Assembly: GCF_902498825.1 (NCBI RefSeq)
Contig: NZ_LR701459.1
Coordinates: forward strand, 1,530,413-1,594,412
Direction: 5' to 3'
From: Rhizobium sp. EC-SD404
GTDB taxonomy: Bacteria; Pseudomonadota; Alphaproteobacteria; Rhizobiales; Rhizobiaceae
Length of the DNA: 64,000 nt
Below are positions 1 to 8,676 of this stretch, piece by piece; the first letter of the stretch is position 1; the number at the start of each line of letters is the position of its first letter. Made by a program: the position numbers and the translations under genes. The notes under the pieces were generated by a model that had not been told where the DNA came from, did no database searches, and saw only the letters and a program-made list of their open reading frames with translations.

Positions 1-130
1 TCAGCAAGCAGCCGGTTGGAGTTGCCCGCGAAAATTTTCATGATTGTCCGCCCGTGATGCGCGCCGTTGCCGGCCTTTTAGCCAGTCTCGTCTCGATTGC
101 AAGCCGCAGTGGTGGATTGATGTCCGACGA

Positions 131-733
131 TCAGCCCTGCCGCTGGCTTTCCCACAGTGTGAAAGCTTGAAGACTCTGCTCCGCCACGCTCTCCATGGCC
201 GCGCTCGGGATGTCATCCCAGGACGTCGCACCTGCCTGGCTCGGCTTTTCGGCCTCGATCGTTCCGCGAATGCGGTGAAGCCTCGTGCCACTGCCGTCGA
301 GCACGTCCCAAACGTAAAAGACCGTGTTTGTGGTCTCGCCGCGCTCCGCCGACAGGTAGCCCTTCAGAACATAAGCGCTGGTCTCGTCCTGAAAGGGCAG
401 GACGGTCAGGCCCAGCCGTCCGGCCTCGGTGCGCAGCCGGCGCGACATGGGCGTCACGGCTTCAAGCGGGGCGCCGATGATCGGCATGAAGCGGATGGTC
501 GGCGTTGCGGACTGGTCCGATGTCGGTGGCACGAGCGCCAGCTCGGCGCCGTCTCCATCTCCAGCCGGCGTCGCGTAGGTGGCAGCGTCGATCTCGATCG
601 GGCTGGTCGGATTGCTGCTCTCGCCGGCCGTCTCGATGGCGGCGACGGGGCCGTCGGTAGATGTGCAGGCGAACAGTCCGGCCAACAGGCCGAGAGCCAA
701 GATTGTCCGGATCGATCCGGGGGCAAGCTTCAT
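131..733 (-). CDS. putative lipoprotein, unknown function
   Basis: A 200-residue protein starting with a short charged N-terminus, a hydrophobic stretch (about residues 10-22) and a lipobox-like Leu-Phe-Ala-Cys with Cys23, so it is probably a lipidated envelope protein made by Lgt/LspA. After a Ser/Thr/Pro-rich linker (about 25-80) comes a compact region (about 80-195) with no motif I recognise. It is transcribed in the same direction as the M24-like gene, about 90 bases downstream of that gene's stop, so it may be the last gene of that run. The family is not recognised; the lipoprotein call rests only on the N-terminal signal. Confidence 0.7.
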   Translation of the reverse strand: MKLAPGSIRTILALGLLAGLFACTSTDGPVAAIETAGESSNPTSPIEIDAATYATPAGDGDGAELALVPPTSDQSATPTIRFMPIIGAPLEAVTPMSRRLRTEAGRLGLTVLPFQDETSAYVLKGYLSAERGETTNTVFYVWDVLDGSGTRLHRIRGTIEAEKPSQAGATSWDDIPSAAMESVAEQSLQAFTLWESQRQG

Positions 734-821
734 GCTTTCGTCCCTATCGCGTCGTCATCCAGCTGGTAGGCGGGCATCTTCTTCCGTCGAATGAACTTAT
801 GGTGCGGTGCGATCAGCAGTG

Positions 822-1973
822 TCAACGCTGAATAAGTTCAAGCTTATGTTTGGACAGCGCTTCCGGTGCGCCGGGCGTCGTCAGGTAGGTTTGTCCGAGC
901 GTCATTGCGACTCCCGTGTCGGAATCCATGATGATCATGTGGACGAAGAGCGACATGTCCGGCTCGATCGGCTGCGGGCTTCCCTGATAGAACATCTGGT
1001 GTTCCATCCATGACGGCGCGAAACGCGCGCCAAGCGAATAGCCGCAGGCATTCAATCGGTGGCGAGCAAGGCCGCGCTCGTCCATCACGCGGGCATGGAC
1101 GTCGAAGACATCGCCGAAGGTGTGGCCCGTCGTCAGCACCGGCTCGATCTGCTGGATCGCGTCGAGACAGGCGTCGAAGAGCTCGATGTGGCGCTGCTTG
1201 GGCTTGCCGACCATGATCGTGCGCATCATGGCCGCATGGTAGCGCGCGCTGGTGCCTGCCCATTCGAGCGTCAGCTGGTCGGTCTTGTTGAGCTTCCGGC
1301 GACCCGACTTGGAGCGGCAGAGCAGGGCATCGTCGCCCGAGCCGATGATGAACTCGTTGCCGGGATATTCGCCGTCGCCGGCCAGCACTGCGCCTTGCAT
1401 CGCCGCCAACAGGTCGGCTTCGCGCGCCCCGGGCTCGATCAAGGGCAGGGCGGCATCGAGCGACGCATCGGCAAGCTTCGCGGCCTTTCGCACATGGGCG
1501 ATTTCGGCCGGGCTTTTGGTCAGGCGCAGATTGCTGACGACGTACGACGCATCGATGATCTTGGCGAAGGACTGGAGCTGGTTGTCCAGCCGGCGGGTGT
1601 TCGTGCCGGTCAGGCCGTGGGTGTCATACTCGACGCCGATGCGGGCGCCGAGCAGGTCCATCTCATCGAGCAGGTTCTTCAATTCCACCGTCGGATCGGC
1701 GTTGGCGCGGTCGGTCCAGACGGTGATGTTCTCGATCGTAGAGGTATGGCGCGCCTGACGAAGATCCGCCGAGCGCGTCAAAAGGCTCATCTGGCCGTCA
1801 GCCTTCACGATCAGGGTCTGGAAGAAGCAGAAGCCGAAGGTGTCGTAACCCGTCAGCCAATACATGCTTTCCTGGGCAAACAGCAGCAGCGCGTCGAGCC
1901 GCTCCTCCTTCATTGCCATGAGCAGCCGTTCGAGACGGCCGGAATATTCTTCCGGGGCAAAGCGCGGGGCCAT
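822..1973 (-). CDS. M24-fold hydrolase (aminopeptidase P / creatinase-like) lacking metal ligands
   Basis: A 383-residue protein with the two-domain layout of the M24 family: a creatinase-type N-terminal domain (about 10-150) and a pita-bread catalytic domain (about 155-380). In true Xaa-Pro aminopeptidases, two Asp, one His and two Glu bind two metals. Here the segment where the first Asp is expected reads LEWAG (236-240), the second reads RYHAAMMRT (244-252), the HGxG-type site has Cys310-Gly-Tyr, and the first Glu site falls at His345. A metal-dependent peptidase is therefore unlikely. The E-x-A-G plus RYH...RT pattern resembles, from memory, the metal-independent ectoine hydrolase (DoeA)/creatinase branch, which cleaves C-N bonds in small solutes. 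The stop lies 6 bases from the pgeF gene, which is upstream on the same strand. The substrate is unknown. Confidence 0.8.
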   Translation of the reverse strand: MAPRFAPEEYSGRLERLLMAMKEERLDALLLFAQESMYWLTGYDTFGFCFFQTLIVKADGQMSLLTRSADLRQARHTSTIENITVWTDRANADPTVELKNLLDEMDLLGARIGVEYDTHGLTGTNTRRLDNQLQSFAKIIDASYVVSNLRLTKSPAEIAHVRKAAKLADASLDAALPLIEPGAREADLLAAMQGAVLAGDGEYPGNEFIIGSGDDALLCRSKSGRRKLNKTDQLTLEWAGTSARYHAAMMRTIMVGKPKQRHIELFDACLDAIQQIEPVLTTGHTFGDVFDVHARVMDERGLARHRLNACGYSLGARFAPSWMEHQMFYQGSPQPIEPDMSLFVHMIIMDSDTGVAMTLGQTYLTTPGAPEALSKHKLELIQR

Positions 1974-1978
1974 AGGGA

Positions 1979-2776
1979 TTACTCCGTGATTGCAATCGCT
2001 GCGATCTGCCGACCGTAGTCCGGCTCGCCGCGATGCGTGGTCCGCCTGAAGGAGAAGAAGGCAGACTCGTCTTCATAGGTGCAGTGGCCGGTCCATTCGG
2101 CTGCAACGCCGGCCTGTTTCAGCCGCGACAGCGTGTAGGAGGGCAGATCGAACATGGCATGCCCGACACGATCGGCATCGGCAAAAAAGCGCTGGTTGTC
2201 CGGATCGGACTCGGTGAAGCGCTCCACGAACTCCGGGCCGACCTCGTAATTGCGTACACTGATGGACGGGCCAAGACTGGCCCGGATCGCGGTGCGGCTG
2301 GCGCCGAGCTCCTCCATGGCGGCGATGGTGTTTTCCAGCACGCCGCCCAAGGCGCCGCGCCAGCCCGCATGGGCGGCACCGACGACCCCTGCTTCCGGAT
2401 CGCAGAACAGGATGGGCCCGCAATCGGCCGTCAGAACGCCGATGACGACGCCGGGGATATTGGTGACGACGGCGTCCGCCTTGGGGCGTTCGTCGCCGAA
2501 CGAACCGGTTGCGACAACGACATCCGGCGAATGGATCTGATGCGGCGTGGCAAGATCCTCGATCGACCGGCTGAAATGGCTGCAGACGCGCACGCGATTC
2601 TCGATGACCGCCGCCCGTTCGTCATTGGAGCCGAGTCCCACATTCAGGCCCTGGTAGATCCCTTGAGAAACGCCTCCGTGACGGGTGAAAAACCCATGGC
2701 GGATAGGGGTTCCGCTCGTCGCTTGCGCGATCAGGTCGCTCTCGATCGGCTGGGGTGGTGAACTGGCAAGCATCAA
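1979..2776 (-). CDS. pgeF: laccase-domain purine nucleoside phosphorylase/polyphenol oxidase family (YfiH/PgeF)
   Basis: A 265-residue cytosolic protein of the YfiH/PgeF family. The signature is complete: HGFFTRHGG near the N-terminus (about 28-36), LTADCGPILF (Cys) in the middle and AHAGWRG after it, which give the His/Cys/His metal site. Family members have been described as purine nucleoside phosphorylase/adenosine deaminase enzymes and as peptidoglycan editing factors. It lies between the MidA-type methyltransferase and the M24-like gene on the same strand, in a close-packed minus-strand run beginning with lgt. Length is usual for the family. Confidence 0.9.
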   Translation of the reverse strand: MMLASSPPQPIESDLIAQATSGTPIRHGFFTRHGGVSQGIYQGLNVGLGSNDERAAVIENRVRVCSHFSRSIEDLATPHQIHSPDVVVATGSFGDERPKADAVVTNIPGVVIGVLTADCGPILFCDPEAGVVGAAHAGWRGALGGVLENTIAAMEELGASRTAIRASLGPSISVRNYEVGPEFVERFTESDPDNQRFFADADRVGHAMFDLPSYTLSRLKQAGVAAEWTGHCTYEDESAFFSFRRTTHRGEPDYGRQIAAIAITE

Positions 2777-2843
2777 TCGTCCCGTCCCTTGGTCGAAGCG
2801 CGGCGATGGTGGCGACGGCTCGACAGTCTGTCAATCATCAAGC

Positions 2844-3983
2844 TCAACGGCGCTTGCTCGCCGGTTCACCGATGCGCGCAAAGGGGGCGAAGTCCATCGG
2901 CTGGCCGGAGATGGCAAGCACCTTGAACAATTCGCCCATCCGCCCAGGGCCCGTTCCCGCGATGCGTTCGACCGCGACTTCGATCGCCTTTTGCGTTTCG
3001 CGGTCCTTGTCCGCGCCAAGGCGTCCGGCGCGATCGATCAGGCCGAGGCCGAGGAGAAAGTCGCTCTGGCAGGTCAGGCCAAGCACGTGGGCGCCCGAGC
3101 CGTGCGCGGCCGCGCCGAGGCTCGCGAAATCCACATGGCTGGTCAGGTCGGCTTCTCCGGGATGCGCAAGCGGGTCGTCGAAGCCGTGGTTGCGCATGGC
3201 CTGGAGCGTGTCGCCGAAGCCCGGCACGCGGTGGCCATAGTCGATCACGGCCGCCAGCCCGCCTTCAGCGCGGAGCTTCGTCGCAAGCGCTTCCATGAAC
3301 GCTTCACGGATGGGGGAGGCTTCGAACACGGTTCCCTCGGGCTGGTTTTCCCAGTCATGGGGAAGGGCGCTTGCCTCGATGACGGCCGGTCCGATGCCGA
3401 ACGTCAAATCGCCCGCGGCGTCGAGGCCTATTACCTTCTCGCGGAACGCCGATCCGGATTTCACGAATTGCCGGATGGGGAGCGCGTCAAAGAGCTCATT
3501 GGCGGCAAGCAGCAGGTGTCCTCGCGGCAGATCCTCCAAGCGCTCGTGCCATGAGCAGAGATCGGAATAGTCCTGTAGCGTCTCGGCCTGGATGGTGCGC
3601 AGGCGAGGACTCGTCTCCACCAGGTGAGCGCTCCAGCCGGCCATGTCGGCGCCCAGCACCTTGCGGATCGTGCGGAGCATGTCCTTCATCAGCGTGCCGC
3701 GGCCCGGTCCCAGTTCCACCAGGCGCACGGGTCTCGGCATCCCGGCAGCCTGCCAGCCGCCGAGCAGGAAGATCGCGATCATCTCCCCGAACAGTTGGGT
3801 GACTTCCGGCGCGGTGATGAAATCGCCGGATGCGCCGAACGGCTCGCGCGTCATGTAGTAGCCGTGTTGAGGATCGGACAGGCAGATGTGGAAATAGTCG
3901 GAGACGCTCAGCGGTCCGCCCGTTTCGATCAGGCGGACGATCTTGTCTGCAAGAGGCGTCTTGCGCGGTGGGCGCCCGCTCAT
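2844..3983 (-). CDS. SAM-dependent methyltransferase, MidA/NDUFAF7 family
   Basis: A 379-residue protein of the COG1565 family; the mitochondrial relative NDUFAF7/MidA methylates an Arg of a complex I subunit and supports complex I assembly. The SAM-binding motif VELGPGRGTL is clear (about 88-97). Upstream of it is the family's typical region with FGASGDFITAPEVTQLFGE. The reading frame stays open upstream into lgt, but the ATG at 3983 is chosen because it is one base after the lgt stop and gives the family's N-terminus (SGRPPRKTPLADKI...). The tight spacing suggests translational coupling with lgt. Confidence 0.9.
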   Translation of the reverse strand: MSGRPPRKTPLADKIVRLIETGGPLSVSDYFHICLSDPQHGYYMTREPFGASGDFITAPEVTQLFGEMIAIFLLGGWQAAGMPRPVRLVELGPGRGTLMKDMLRTIRKVLGADMAGWSAHLVETSPRLRTIQAETLQDYSDLCSWHERLEDLPRGHLLLAANELFDALPIRQFVKSGSAFREKVIGLDAAGDLTFGIGPAVIEASALPHDWENQPEGTVFEASPIREAFMEALATKLRAEGGLAAVIDYGHRVPGFGDTLQAMRNHGFDDPLAHPGEADLTSHVDFASLGAAAHGSGAHVLGLTCQSDFLLGLGLIDRAGRLGADKDRETQKAIEVAVERIAGTGPGRMGELFKVLAISGQPMDFAPFARIGEPASKRR

Positions 3984-3984
3984 C

Positions 3985-4845
3985 TCAGGATGGAGAGCCG
4001 CTTGTCGACACCACTTTGCGGCCACCGGCGGTGGCCATGGCCCACAGGCCAGCGGCGAGCATCGGCAGCGACAGGAGCATGCCCATGGTGAGCCAGCCGC
4101 CCGAGAGGTAGCCGATATGGGCATCCGGCTCGCGGAAGAACTCCACGAAGATGCGCGAGGCTGCGTAGCCCGCCACAAAGGTGCCGGCAATGAAGCCCGG
4201 CTGCTTCAATTTCCGGCCGAAATGGATCAGCAGCCAGATCACGAGAAAGAGCACGATGCCTTCGAGCGCCGCTTCGTAGAGCTGGCTCGGATGTCGCGGC
4301 TCCGGACCACCGGTCGGGAAGACGAATGCCCACGGCACGTCCGTCGGACGTCCCCAGAGCTCAGAATTGATGAAGTTCGCGAGACGTCCGAAGAGAAGGC
4401 CGATCGGAACGACCGCTGCCACAGTGTCGAGGAGCGTCCAGACGGGGATCTGGCGCGATCGCGCAAAGAGGATGATCGCTATCGTTGTCCCGAGGAAGCC
4501 GCCATGGAACGACATGCCCCCGGTCCAAACGGCGAAGATCGACAGAGGGTTCGCCAGGAAACTGGCGAAATCGTAGAACAGCACGTAGCCGATGCGGCCA
4601 CCGGCGACGATGCCGACCGCTGCCCAAAGCAGGAAATCGTCGAGGTCCGTCAGTGTCATGGGCGCGCGGCCCGTCGGCCACAGACGATCGTTTGCGACGA
4701 GCCTGCGGGCATAGAACCAGCCGAGGATGATGCCGGCCACATAGGCCAGTCCGTACCAGCGAACGGCAATGGGGCCGAGTTGCACGATGACGGGATCGAT
4801 CGTCGGGAAGGGAAGGACCGCAAGCGGTGTCAGGAGATAGTCCAA
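3985..4845 (-). CDS. lgt: prolipoprotein diacylglyceryl transferase
   Basis: A 286-residue inner membrane enzyme that transfers diacylglycerol from phosphatidylglycerol to the lipobox Cys of prolipoproteins, the first step of lipoprotein maturation. The Lgt signature [16 protein letters not shown] lies mid-protein and HPSQLYEA follows it. About seven hydrophobic segments alternate with short loops. It is the first gene of a minus-strand run (lgt, midA, pgeF, M24-like) and is divergent from the UbiK-like gene. Substrates plausibly include the lipoprotein at the left end of the window. Confidence 0.96.
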   Translation of the reverse strand: MDYLLTPLAVLPFPTIDPVIVQLGPIAVRWYGLAYVAGIILGWFYARRLVANDRLWPTGRAPMTLTDLDDFLLWAAVGIVAGGRIGYVLFYDFASFLANPLSIFAVWTGGMSFHGGFLGTTIAIILFARSRQIPVWTLLDTVAAVVPIGLLFGRLANFINSELWGRPTDVPWAFVFPTGGPEPRHPSQLYEAALEGIVLFLVIWLLIHFGRKLKQPGFIAGTFVAGYAASRIFVEFFREPDAHIGYLSGGWLTMGMLLSLPMLAAGLWAMATAGGRKVVSTSGSPS

Positions 4846-5020
4846 GCTCTCGGAACCCTGGTTGATGGCGGGCGGAAGATGACGATGGAACGTGGTGCGG
4901 TCAAGGCAGGAGACACAAACGCCCCGACCGTCCTCTATTCGCTTGAATTTGGGGCCTCGCGCTCCTAGTTCGAAGGCTTAAAGGTCGTGGTCGGCCTGAC
5001 ACAGACAGAAAGGGTATTCC

Positions 5021-5293
5021 ATGGCCTCCGGATCAAACCGAATCCTCGACGAATTCGCCAAGCTGATGACCGACGCCGCTGGCACGGCGCAGAGCGTTCG
5101 GCAGGAATTCGAAACTGCCTTTCGCAGCCAGGCCGAGCGCGTCATGAACACCATGGACGTCGTCAAGCGCGAGGAATTCGAGGCCGTCCGCGATATGGCG
5201 ATCAAGGCGCGCGACGAGAACGAACGTCTTCTGAAACGCATCGAAGCCCTCGAAGGCAGGGCCCCAACGAGCACCGCCGACAAGATCGGCTGA
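5021..5293 (+). CDS. UbiK-family accessory factor (BMFP/YqiC-like)
   Basis: A 90-residue, mostly helical protein. The C-terminal half is a coiled coil of the pattern KREEFEAVRDMAIKARDEN followed by RLLKRIEALE, the hallmark of the UbiK/YqiC/BMFP family. In Escherichia coli UbiK binds the UbiJ lipid-carrier protein in the aerobic ubiquinone biosynthesis complex. A purine-rich AAAGGG precedes the ATG at a usual distance. It is divergent from lgt and monocistronic as far as can be seen, since the next gene is about 390 bases away. Confidence 0.85.
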   Translation: MASGSNRILDEFAKLMTDAAGTAQSVRQEFETAFRSQAERVMNTMDVVKREEFEAVRDMAIKARDENERLLKRIEALEGRAPTSTADKIG

Positions 5294-5679
5294 TCAGTCG
5301 TGCCTTCCCGGGACGTGTCCCGAGGGGCCAGAGCACTTATCCATAGTTTTTTAACCACAGCCTTCCGGCATCGGCTGGAAGCAAAAAGACGAGGCGGCAG
5401 AGTCAGTTATGACTCACCGCTGAATCTGTCTTGCAGGAACTGTCCACACCCCATTTCCATCCTCTGTCGTGACAGGGCTGGCGCAAGCAATCTCCCGTTA
5501 TAGACTGATTTTTAATGATGATTCGAAACGGGCTCTTTGAGTTCGGCTTGGCGCATGATGCGCTTGGTGAATACGGATCGTCGTCCAAGGGGTAGGTCCG
5601 GCAAGACTGTCGTAGAAGCGCCGCGGTTCCTGATTGAAGGGATGCGGGTGCGACGGTTCCGGCTGACAAAGGGTGTGGC
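5294..5679. other. intergenic region without a convincing gene
   Basis: This 386-base gap between the UbiK-like gene and the YbjN gene has no open frame with coding character. It holds two short dyads: GAGTCA/TGACTC with a 4-base spacer (5400-5415) and GCGCAT/ATGCGC around one base (5551-5563), plus an AT-rich patch near 5495-5520. These could mark promoters or a small RNA, but no terminator with a T-tract is evident. Confidence 0.5.
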
Positions 5680-6180
5680 ATGAGCCTTCATGAAGTGAGC
5701 TTCGAACGCGCAACGAATCCGGTCGATATGATCGAGTTCGTGGCTGCGACGAACCAATGGTCGTTCGAGCGCTCAGGCGAAGACGAAATCGCCATGACGG
5801 TCGAAGGTAAGTGGTCCGACTACCACATCTCCTTCTCCTGGATGGAGGAGTTTGAGGCGCTGCATCTGGCTTGCGCATTCGATATGAAGGTGGCGCCGAG
5901 CCGCGTCACCGAGGTCGTGCGGCTTCTGTCGCTGGTCAACAGTCAGGTGCTGATGGGCCATTTCGATCTCTGGGAGCAGGAAGACGTCGTGATCTTCCGC
6001 CAGTCGCTGCTTCTGGCCGGCGGGGCGGAGCCCACCAATCAGCAGGTGGAAGTGTTGCTTTCGAGCGCGCTCGAGACTTGCGAGATCTATTTCCAGGCTT
6101 TCCAGTTCGTGGTCTGGTCCGGCATGGAAGCCAAAAGCGCTCTGGAAACGGTCCTGTTCGAGACCGTCGGCGAGGCTTAA
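5680..6180 (+). CDS. YbjN domain-containing protein
   Basis: A 166-residue acidic soluble protein of the YbjN family, whose fold resembles type III secretion chaperones; family members are annotated as sensory transduction regulators but have no settled function. The conserved core includes a strand-rich first half (WSFERSGEDEIAMTV, WSDYHISFSW) and a helical second half. An AAAGGG site precedes the ATG. Its stop is 4 bases before the proC start, so the two are probably cotranscribed, an arrangement seen in other rhizobia. Confidence 0.85.
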   Translation: MSLHEVSFERATNPVDMIEFVAATNQWSFERSGEDEIAMTVEGKWSDYHISFSWMEEFEALHLACAFDMKVAPSRVTEVVRLLSLVNSQVLMGHFDLWEQEDVVIFRQSLLLAGGAEPTNQQVEVLLSSALETCEIYFQAFQFVVWSGMEAKSALETVLFETVGEA

Positions 6181-6184
6181 GGCC

Positions 6185-7018
6185 TTGGCGATCGACGATA
6201 TCGCAGCACACGGGCCTGTCGTCCTCGTCGGCGCAGGCAACATGGGCGGCGCCATGCTGCGCGGCTGGGTTGCCGCCGGTCTGACGGGTGCGGATATCCG
6301 CATCGTCGATCCGAAACCATCTCCATCGATGGCGGCCTATTGCGAAGCGGCGGGTATCCAGGTCGATGCCGCGGCTTCCGGTGACGTAAAGGCCGGCATC
6401 CTCTTCGTCGCGGTCAAGCCGCAGGCCATGGCGGCGGTGCTGCCGACCCTGCGGCCGATGGTGGACGCGCAGACGGTTGCCGTATCGGTCGCCGCCGGCA
6501 CGACGATCGATACATTACGCGACGGCCTGGGCGCCGAAGCCATCGTGCGTGCCATGCCGAATACGCCGGCGATGGTGGGGCGGGGTATCACGGCAGCCGT
6601 TCCTACGGATGCGGTCGATGCGCAGCAGAAATCGGCAGTCGATGCACTGCTTGCCGTTTCCGGCCCGGTGGAATGGCTCGAGGACGAAGCGCTGATTGAT
6701 GCGGTCACGGCGGTTTCGGGCAGCGGCCCTGCCTACGCTTTCCACCTCGTCGAATGCATGGCCGAAGCCGGGCGCAAGGCAGGACTGCCTGCCGATCTCG
6801 CGATGCGCCTGGCGCGCGCGACGGTTTCGGGCGCCGGAGAGCTCATGCACCGCTCCACGGATGATGCCGAAACGCTGCGCAAGAACGTGACCTCGCCGAA
6901 TGGCACCACGGCGGCGGCGCTTTCCGTGCTCATGGAAGATGGGGCGATGCAGCACCTCTTCGACAGGGCAGTTGCGGCCGCCAAGAACAGATCCGAAGAA
7001 TTGTCCAAGAGCGAATAA
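6185..7018 (+). CDS. proC: pyrroline-5-carboxylate reductase
   Basis: A 277-residue enzyme catalysing the last step of proline synthesis, NAD(P)H-dependent reduction of pyrroline-5-carboxylate. The dinucleotide-binding motif [10 protein letters not shown] is near residue 16 and the C-terminal ProC signature with [13 protein letters not shown] and [11 protein letters not shown] is intact. The start is a TTG at 6185: it is the only candidate upstream of the Rossmann motif, it has GAGG about nine bases ahead, and the next ATG would remove the motif. The stop codon shares one base with the ATG of the next gene. Confidence 0.95.
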   Translation: MAIDDIAAHGPVVLVGAGNMGGAMLRGWVAAGLTGADIRIVDPKPSPSMAAYCEAAGIQVDAAASGDVKAGILFVAVKPQAMAAVLPTLRPMVDAQTVAVSVAAGTTIDTLRDGLGAEAIVRAMPNTPAMVGRGITAAVPTDAVDAQQKSAVDALLAVSGPVEWLEDEALIDAVTAVSGSGPAYAFHLVECMAEAGRKAGLPADLAMRLARATVSGAGELMHRSTDDAETLRKNVTSPNGTTAAALSVLMEDGAMQHLFDRAVAAAKNRSEELSKSE

Positions 7019-7368
7019 TGAGCGAAGAGACAAGTCCCGAGATCGCCTGGAGCGACTTCGAGAAAGTCGATATCCGCGTCGGCACCATCGTGGAAGCGGA
7101 GCCGTTTCCCGAGGCGCGGAAGCCGGCAATCAAGCTCAGGATCGATTTCGGGCCGCTCGGCATCAAGAAGTCATCGGCCCAGATCACCAAGCATTATGCG
7201 CCCGGTGAACTGATCGGCCGTCAGGTGATCGCGGTCGTGAACTTTCCGCCAAGGCAGATCGGGCCGATGCGGTCCGAAGTGCTGACGCTCGGATTGCCCG
7301 ACGAAGAGGGCGAGGTGGTGCTGGCGGCCATCGATAAGATCGTGCCGAACGGTGGCCGTCTGTTTTGA
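7018..7368 (+). CDS. CsaA/Trbp111-like tRNA-binding protein
   Basis: A 116-residue protein made of a single tRNA-binding OB-fold domain, as in CsaA and the C-terminal domain of methionyl-tRNA synthetase. Typical segments are [15 protein letters not shown] near the start and [20 protein letters not shown] in the centre. Such stand-alone proteins bind tRNA as dimers; CsaA was also reported as a chaperone in Bacillus. The ATG overlaps the proC stop by one base (TAATG), indicating translational coupling in a ybjN-proC-csaA run. Confidence 0.88.
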   Translation: MSEETSPEIAWSDFEKVDIRVGTIVEAEPFPEARKPAIKLRIDFGPLGIKKSSAQITKHYAPGELIGRQVIAVVNFPPRQIGPMRSEVLTLGLPDEEGEVVLAAIDKIVPNGGRLF

Positions 7369-7507
7369 GACGGGCGTGTCTTCAGTTTAACCATTTGAGC
7401 ACCACGGATGGCAAAACCATCCAACAATTGCGTCGTTCTCCGGCAGATTGACTCGCTCTTAGGGTATCAGGCCCGAAGGTGATGCCGTTATCGGGCAGGG
7501 CGTGGGT

Positions 7508-8659
7508 ATGGGCTTCGATCAAGTGTCCCTTCTCGCGGCGATCGGTTTTTCCGGTGCCGCATTGTGCGTCACCCTGCTGGGGGCTTGGATGGGTGCGCGC
7601 GCCGATCGCTTCCTGCTCAACTGGTCTGGCGGCTTGGCAGCCATCGTCACCGGCGTGATCCTGTTTTCGATCCTGGGCGAAAGCTACAACGAACCCCTCC
7701 AACTCGCATCGTTCCTGGCCTTCCTCGCCGGTTTCGGCCTGATCTATGGCGGATCCATGCAGTTTCGTACCGGACGCGCCAACTGGCGCCTCGTCGGATT
7801 TGCCGTCTTTGCGGGTGTCGCGCCCACCACCGTTGCCTTCCTGCTCGGTTACTCCGGCATCGGGACAATCGTCGGAAACACGATGATCGGTACTCTCCTG
7901 CTTCTGATCGCCCGAGAATATTGGGCCGGCCGGCAGGAAGTGCCGCTCGCCATGACGACCGGCGCGATGCTCTACGTCGCCACTGCGATCTCATTCTACC
8001 TCTGCGGTTTCGTCCTGGCTGCCGAGGGGCGGTGGGTCTTGACCGAGCGGCCATCGAACTGGGCGGAAGACCTGAATTCGATCGTCGCCATCGTTGGCCT
8101 TACGGGCATCGGCGCGCTCTCGCTCGGCGTCAACCAGTCGCGCATCGCCCGTTATCATCATCTTCAGGCGCAGACCGATCCATTGACCGGGCTTTTGAAT
8201 CGGCGCGGCCTTTCAGAGCGCTATGGCACCGTCACGCACAATGCTCGTTCAGCCGTGATCGTCTTCGACCTCGATCGCTTCAAGGCGATCAATGATCTCT
8301 ATGGCCATGGCGTCGGCGACCTCGTGCTCTCGCGTTTTGCAGGCGTCGTAATGGCGAATATCCGTTCGAGCGACATTGCTGCGCGGTTCGGAGGCGAGGA
8401 GTTTTGCGTGATCCTCCAGGACGCCGACCAGCGGACGGCCGTCGCGATCGCCGAACGCATCCGCCACGAGCTGGCGTCGCAACTCTTTGCATCCGAAGGC
8501 CGCGGCATTGCAGCCACCGTCAGTGCCGGTGTTGCCGTCGGCTCGAAGCGTGGGCAGCCTATCGAGGGGCTGATCGCAGTCGCCGACGATGCCCTCTATC
8601 GGGCAAAGACCGAAGGACGTAACCGCGTTCGAAGCGGCCCCTATCCCAGAGCTGCCTGA
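7508..8659 (+). CDS. membrane-bound GGDEF diguanylate cyclase
   Basis: A 383-residue protein with an N-terminal membrane region of about six or seven hydrophobic segments (about 1-205) and a C-terminal GGDEF domain (about 215-380). The active-site motif is GGEEF (about 294-298) and the product-inhibition I-site RSSD sits five residues ahead of it, so an active, feedback-inhibited c-di-GMP synthase is predicted. DPLTGLLNRRG marks the domain start. The ATG at 7508 is preferred over the GTG at 7502 because AGGG lies about eight bases before the ATG and only two before the GTG. It converges with the histidine kinase gene. Confidence 0.92.
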   Translation: MGFDQVSLLAAIGFSGAALCVTLLGAWMGARADRFLLNWSGGLAAIVTGVILFSILGESYNEPLQLASFLAFLAGFGLIYGGSMQFRTGRANWRLVGFAVFAGVAPTTVAFLLGYSGIGTIVGNTMIGTLLLLIAREYWAGRQEVPLAMTTGAMLYVATAISFYLCGFVLAAEGRWVLTERPSNWAEDLNSIVAIVGLTGIGALSLGVNQSRIARYHHLQAQTDPLTGLLNRRGLSERYGTVTHNARSAVIVFDLDRFKAINDLYGHGVGDLVLSRFAGVVMANIRSSDIAARFGGEEFCVILQDADQRTAVAIAERIRHELASQLFASEGRGIAATVSAGVAVGSKRGQPIEGLIAVADDALYRAKTEGRNRVRSGPYPRAA

Positions 8660-8676
8660 CCGTTCTAGCTACTTGT

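Noticed and set aside
1..130. Possible gene end at the left edge
   Set aside because: Short frames here show no recognisable protein and no stop/start arrangement that supports a gene; left unassigned.
5335..5350. TTATCCATAG, similar to a DnaA box
   Set aside because: A single imperfect match with no cluster, no AT-rich unwinding element and no replication genes beside it; not an origin.
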